Below are positions 61,301-64,000 of a DNA stretch of 64,000 nucleotides, one piece after another. This DNA comes from Heterocephalus glaber (taxonomy: Eukaryota > Chordata > Mammalia > Rodentia > Bathyergidae). The notes beneath the pieces were generated by a model. That model ran no database searches, was not told the DNA's origin, and saw only the letters and a program-made list of their open reading frames with translations. The position numbers were made by a program, and so were the translations under genes. Each line of letters opens with the position of its first letter. Position 1 is the stretch's first letter. Location: NCBI RefSeq assembly GCF_000247695.1, contig NW_004624751.1, forward strand, positions 27,489,681 through 27,553,680, in the 5' to 3' direction.

Positions 61301-62203
61301 AGAACCTTTCATAATCAGAACTCTGCCTGAATTTGCAAATGCTGGTTTAAGATAATTATATTTATAATTTTATAAAGAAACAGTGAAAATTAATAAGATC
61401 CTAAGCTGTCATAGAGTATTAACAGGTTCCACAGTGAACTGAACTGCAGATTTGGGTAAGAGCTCAGAAGGCTGTCACGATGCACTGGAAACTACCAGCA
61501 GTAATTCGCCATGTTATAAGGCCATTCTGGAGGGAAGATCCTGATAAGATAGGTCCCTTTGTGTCACCCAGAACAGTAATGTATAACTGGGGGAATAACA
61601 CACTGAGAGTGTTTGTTAAAATTAGAACGATGACTGGTAAAAGCAGACGGAGTAAGTCTGGTGGATTATTCCTGGAATCCAGAAAAAGAGCTAGAGATTA
61701 AGAATCTATTAGTGTTTAACCAGTACCACTTCCTAAGGAAAAGAAAGGCTGTGATGGGCAGATATAATTACTTTGTTTTCCACAAGAGTCAGAGGCTGCG
61801 ACTGAAATAAGTAAATGTTTCTGAGTCCTCCGAGGTGAGGCAAGGTGAGGCAAGGCAGGACCCAGCGTCCATTAGTCTAGGACGGCTGATGGGGCTTGGT
61901 TCCAGTGAAGTGCAAGGCTCGCTGAGACTGCAGCCTCGTCTCCCTCACTCCAAGCTCAGCTAGAATTAACTTCTTGCTTTCCTTTCCTTTTTATTTTTCA
62001 ACTTTTTTTTCTTATTTTATTGCCTAAAAAAATATTTTTGTCTTCATTGGAAATGAATATATTATTCAAGATAATAAAATAGAAAGTATGTAATAGAAGT
62101 AATGAACCTTTTAACCACTGATCGTTGGCTGCCAGCTTAGAAAGATTAATTCTGTAGCTCAATACCAAAAGAAATTTATTTTTATATGTAATATAATCAC
62201 CAA

Positions 62204-62306
62204 CCTTTTTCTTTTTTTTTTGGTACCAGGGATGGAACTCGAGTTCTTGCGCTTGCGAGGCAGGCGGTGGAACCACTGAGCTAAATCCCCAGCCCCACCA
62301 ACCTGT
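62204..62306 (-). repeat. ID SINE with target-site duplication
   Basis: GGTACCAGGGATGGAACTCG, CACTGAGCTAAATCCCCAGC. CACCAACCT on both sides. Confidence 0.94.
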
Positions 62307-62474
62307 TTTTAAAAAAAATTTATTATTTTTACCACCTAATATATACTTCCTTTGGATGATCATATCTTTAAGTATAATGTGGTATTAACAGGGTTTAAGA
62401 CTTTTACTTTTTAACTTTGAAAAATTTATTTATTTTATTAGTATGAACTTGAAGTATATTCATCATGGGGAGTT

Positions 62475-62637
62475 GGTGCATGTACACAAAACATCTTACT
62501 TGTTTTTACTCCCCCTCTACTTCCTCCTCACTCCCTCTTTTTTTTTTTTTTTTTTTGGTGCATGTACACAAAACATCTTACTTGTTTTTACTCCCCCTCT
62601 ACTTCCTCCTCACTCCCTCTTTTTTTTTTTTTTTTTT
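62475..62637 (+). repeat. 82-bp tandem duplication with T-runs
   Basis: Units 62,475-62,556 and 62,557-62,637 both read GGTGCATGTACACAAAACAT ... CTCCTCACTCCC and end in 19 and 18 T. Essentially identical. Confidence 0.96.
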
Positions 62638-62948
62638 GTGGTACTGGTTGTTGAACCCAGGGCCTTCGCGCTGAGCTACATTGTAAGCCTGCCTATCTGT
62701 CTGTCTATCCATCCATCCATCCGTGAGACAGGGTCTAGTTATGTAGCCCAGGCTAGCCTCTAACTTGCGGAAATCCTGCCTCAGCTTCTTGAGTGCTGGG
62801 ATCACAGGTATGCCTCACCATGCCTGGCTCTCTTACTTATTTTGAGACAGAGTCTTGGTAGTTTGTTAAGCTGCCCATACTGGGCTAGAAGGTGCAATGG
62901 TCAGGCCTGAGTGCTGGGATTACAGGAGTCCACCACTGCTCATGGCTT
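62638..62948 (-). repeat. B1-ID dimer and B1-like SINE
   Basis: Dimer 62,638-62,830 with GGTACTGGTTGTTGAACCCA and a (TGTC)/(ATCC) microsatellite between halves at 62,694-62,722. Degenerate B1 at 62,838-62,948. Confidence 0.8.
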
Positions 62949-62950
62949 AG

Positions 62951-63062
62951 AAATTGCTTATTTTGGGCCAGGGATATAGCTCAGTGGTGCCGAGGTCCTG
63001 AGTTCGATCCCTAGTATGTGCGTGCGTGTGTGTGTGTGTGTGTGTTAAGAAATTGCTTATTT
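62951..63062 (+). repeat. Internally deleted ID SINE with GT tail
   Basis: GGGATATAGCTCAGTGGTG passes directly to CCGAGGTCCTGAGTTCGATC. The middle is missing. The tail is (GT)n instead of A. AGAAATTGCTTATTT on both sides. Confidence 0.92.
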
Positions 63063-63487
63063 CTAACGGTTTACCAGCTAAATGGCACCAGGAAAAGGTT
63101 GCAATTAGCATTCCTAACACTAGAAACTGAAAACTTAGTATTTTAAAAAAATGTAAATGTACACAGCTAGCTGTCTTGAGGTCTGTTCAGGATCTTGGTC
63201 AATGAGTCCCAATTCCAGAGCTTCTGAGCACAGATGTTTAGAGAAAGTGTACTAGGTATGTTGAGCACTGGTCCTCTCAGTGGCCTAGGTCTGGGGTGCT
63301 TGGAGCCCCTTCCATTTGTCAGAAGAAGGCAGTTACCCTATGTGCCCCGCAGCTCCCCTAGCTCTGATTGCAACCATTCTCATGGCACAGAGCAGTGGCA
63401 CTAGGTACATTAACAGTGTCACGCAATAATTGCTACAGTTGCCTGTGGAATGCTTCAGCTTGCACGACTGGATATCTACAATTAAAC

Positions 63488-63680
63488 CCTAGCTGAGCAT
63501 GGTGGCACACGTCTGTTATCCCAGCACTCTGGGAAGCTGATGCAGGAGGAGCTCGAGTCTGAGTCAAGCCTGGCCAACACAGTGAGATTCTCCCTCAAAA
63601 AAAAAAAAAAAAAAGATTGGCGATATAGCTCAGAGTGAAGGCACTGGGTCCACTCCTGAGCACTGAAAAACAAAAACCAG
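63488..63680 (+). repeat. B1-ID dimeric SINE
   Basis: GCTGAGCATGGTGGCACACG B1 half, 19-A linker, then GGCGATATAGCTCAGAGTG and an ID end. Confidence 0.87.
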
Positions 63681-63754
63681 ACAACAACATGACCATAATT
63701 CCCCATTCCCTGCGGTCCCTGGCAACTCCCGTAAGAAAGTAATAAAGGAGTCAC

Positions 63755-63845
63755 CCTGAAAACACCGAATCAGCCTGTTGCAGACAGGAAGGTCTGTGGA
63801 CACGGTCTCGAGGTCACCAGTCCCGCTGAAAACACCGAATCAGCC
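63755..63845 (+). repeat. 20-bp direct repeat pair
   Basis: CTGAAAACACCGAATCAGCC occurs at 63,756-63,775 and again at 63,825-63,844, 69 bp apart, in otherwise unique sequence near the right edge. Confidence 0.9.
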
Positions 63846-64000
63846 CGTGCCCTGGCAGCAATCCACTGGACGCCCCCCGCCCTCCTTTGGCCTCTTCTCT
63901 GTATGGCCACCTGGTTCCACACTACAAAGACGCAGAGGACACCGGACCACCAGACCACTAATCAAGTTCTCAGCATTTAAAGAATTCCTGCCCAGAGGTA

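Larger units (their letters stand above)
55266..64000 (-). other. Probable last intron of PIBF1
   Basis: If the exon above is real, everything to the right edge is intronic. No other convincing minus-strand exon was found. Unique stretches without a recognised feature: 55,270-55,870, 57,310-57,790, 61,300-62,210 and 63,050-63,480. A plus frame at 61,480-61,701 has no recognisable domain and is probably chance. Confidence 0.45.

Overview
This is vertebrate nuclear DNA from a rodent. The evidence is one multi-exon gene with GT-AG introns, very dense SINEs of the B1 (7SL-derived) and ID (tRNA-derived) types, many B1-ID dimers, LINE-1, old MaLR LTRs and an ERV. Mouse/rat hallmark SINEs (B2, B4) were not seen, and B1-ID dimers plus young ID copies ending at a GGTACC junction point to a non-murid rodent (squirrel, beaver or kangaroo-rat side). 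The species is not determined.

Positions 1-16,450 hold KLF5 (Kruppel-like factor 5) on the minus strand. All four coding exons can be read and spliced exactly: 15814-15572, 13367-12494, 11431-11372 and 429-251. They give 1,356 nt, or 451 residues. The CpG-island promoter and 5'UTR lie at about 15,150-16,450. The 3'UTR runs off the left edge of the window. A repeat-poor block (about 8.75-20.5 kb) surrounds the promoter and introns 1-2.

Positions 16.5-55 kb are intergenic DNA upstream of KLF5. Up to 20.5 kb it is mostly unique and AT-rich. From 20.5 to 43 kb it is SINE-rich, with a Tigger DNA transposon fossil (23.1-23.65 kb), MaLR LTR fragments, MIRs, a small U6 snRNA retrocopy (26.88 kb), repeat-free blocks that look like conserved non-coding DNA (29.5-30.3 and 31.7-32.5 kb), and an isolated GC-rich block (36.63-37.15 kb). 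From 43.7 to 52.7 kb lies LINE-1: a 3' fragment followed head-to-tail by a nearly full-length but inactivated copy, itself hit by several SINEs.

At 55,191-55,265 on the minus strand there is a good candidate terminal coding exon. Its strand and its roughly 39 kb distance from the KLF5 promoter match the last exon of PIBF1, the upstream neighbour of KLF5 in human. If so, 55.27-64 kb is the last PIBF1 intron. That stretch holds an antisense L1 fragment, a degenerate gamma-type ERV env with a 3' LTR (58.38-60.05 kb) broken by ID insertions, and an 82-bp tandem duplication.

I found no convincing unknown gene system. The more notable observations are a second splice donor in the KLF5 5'UTR, the U6 insertion at an already used target site, a triple heat-shock-element-like cluster and an X-box-like pair in intron 3, a 150-nt perfect polypurine tract, and several odd SINE events. 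Repeat boundaries are good to about 10-20 bp.
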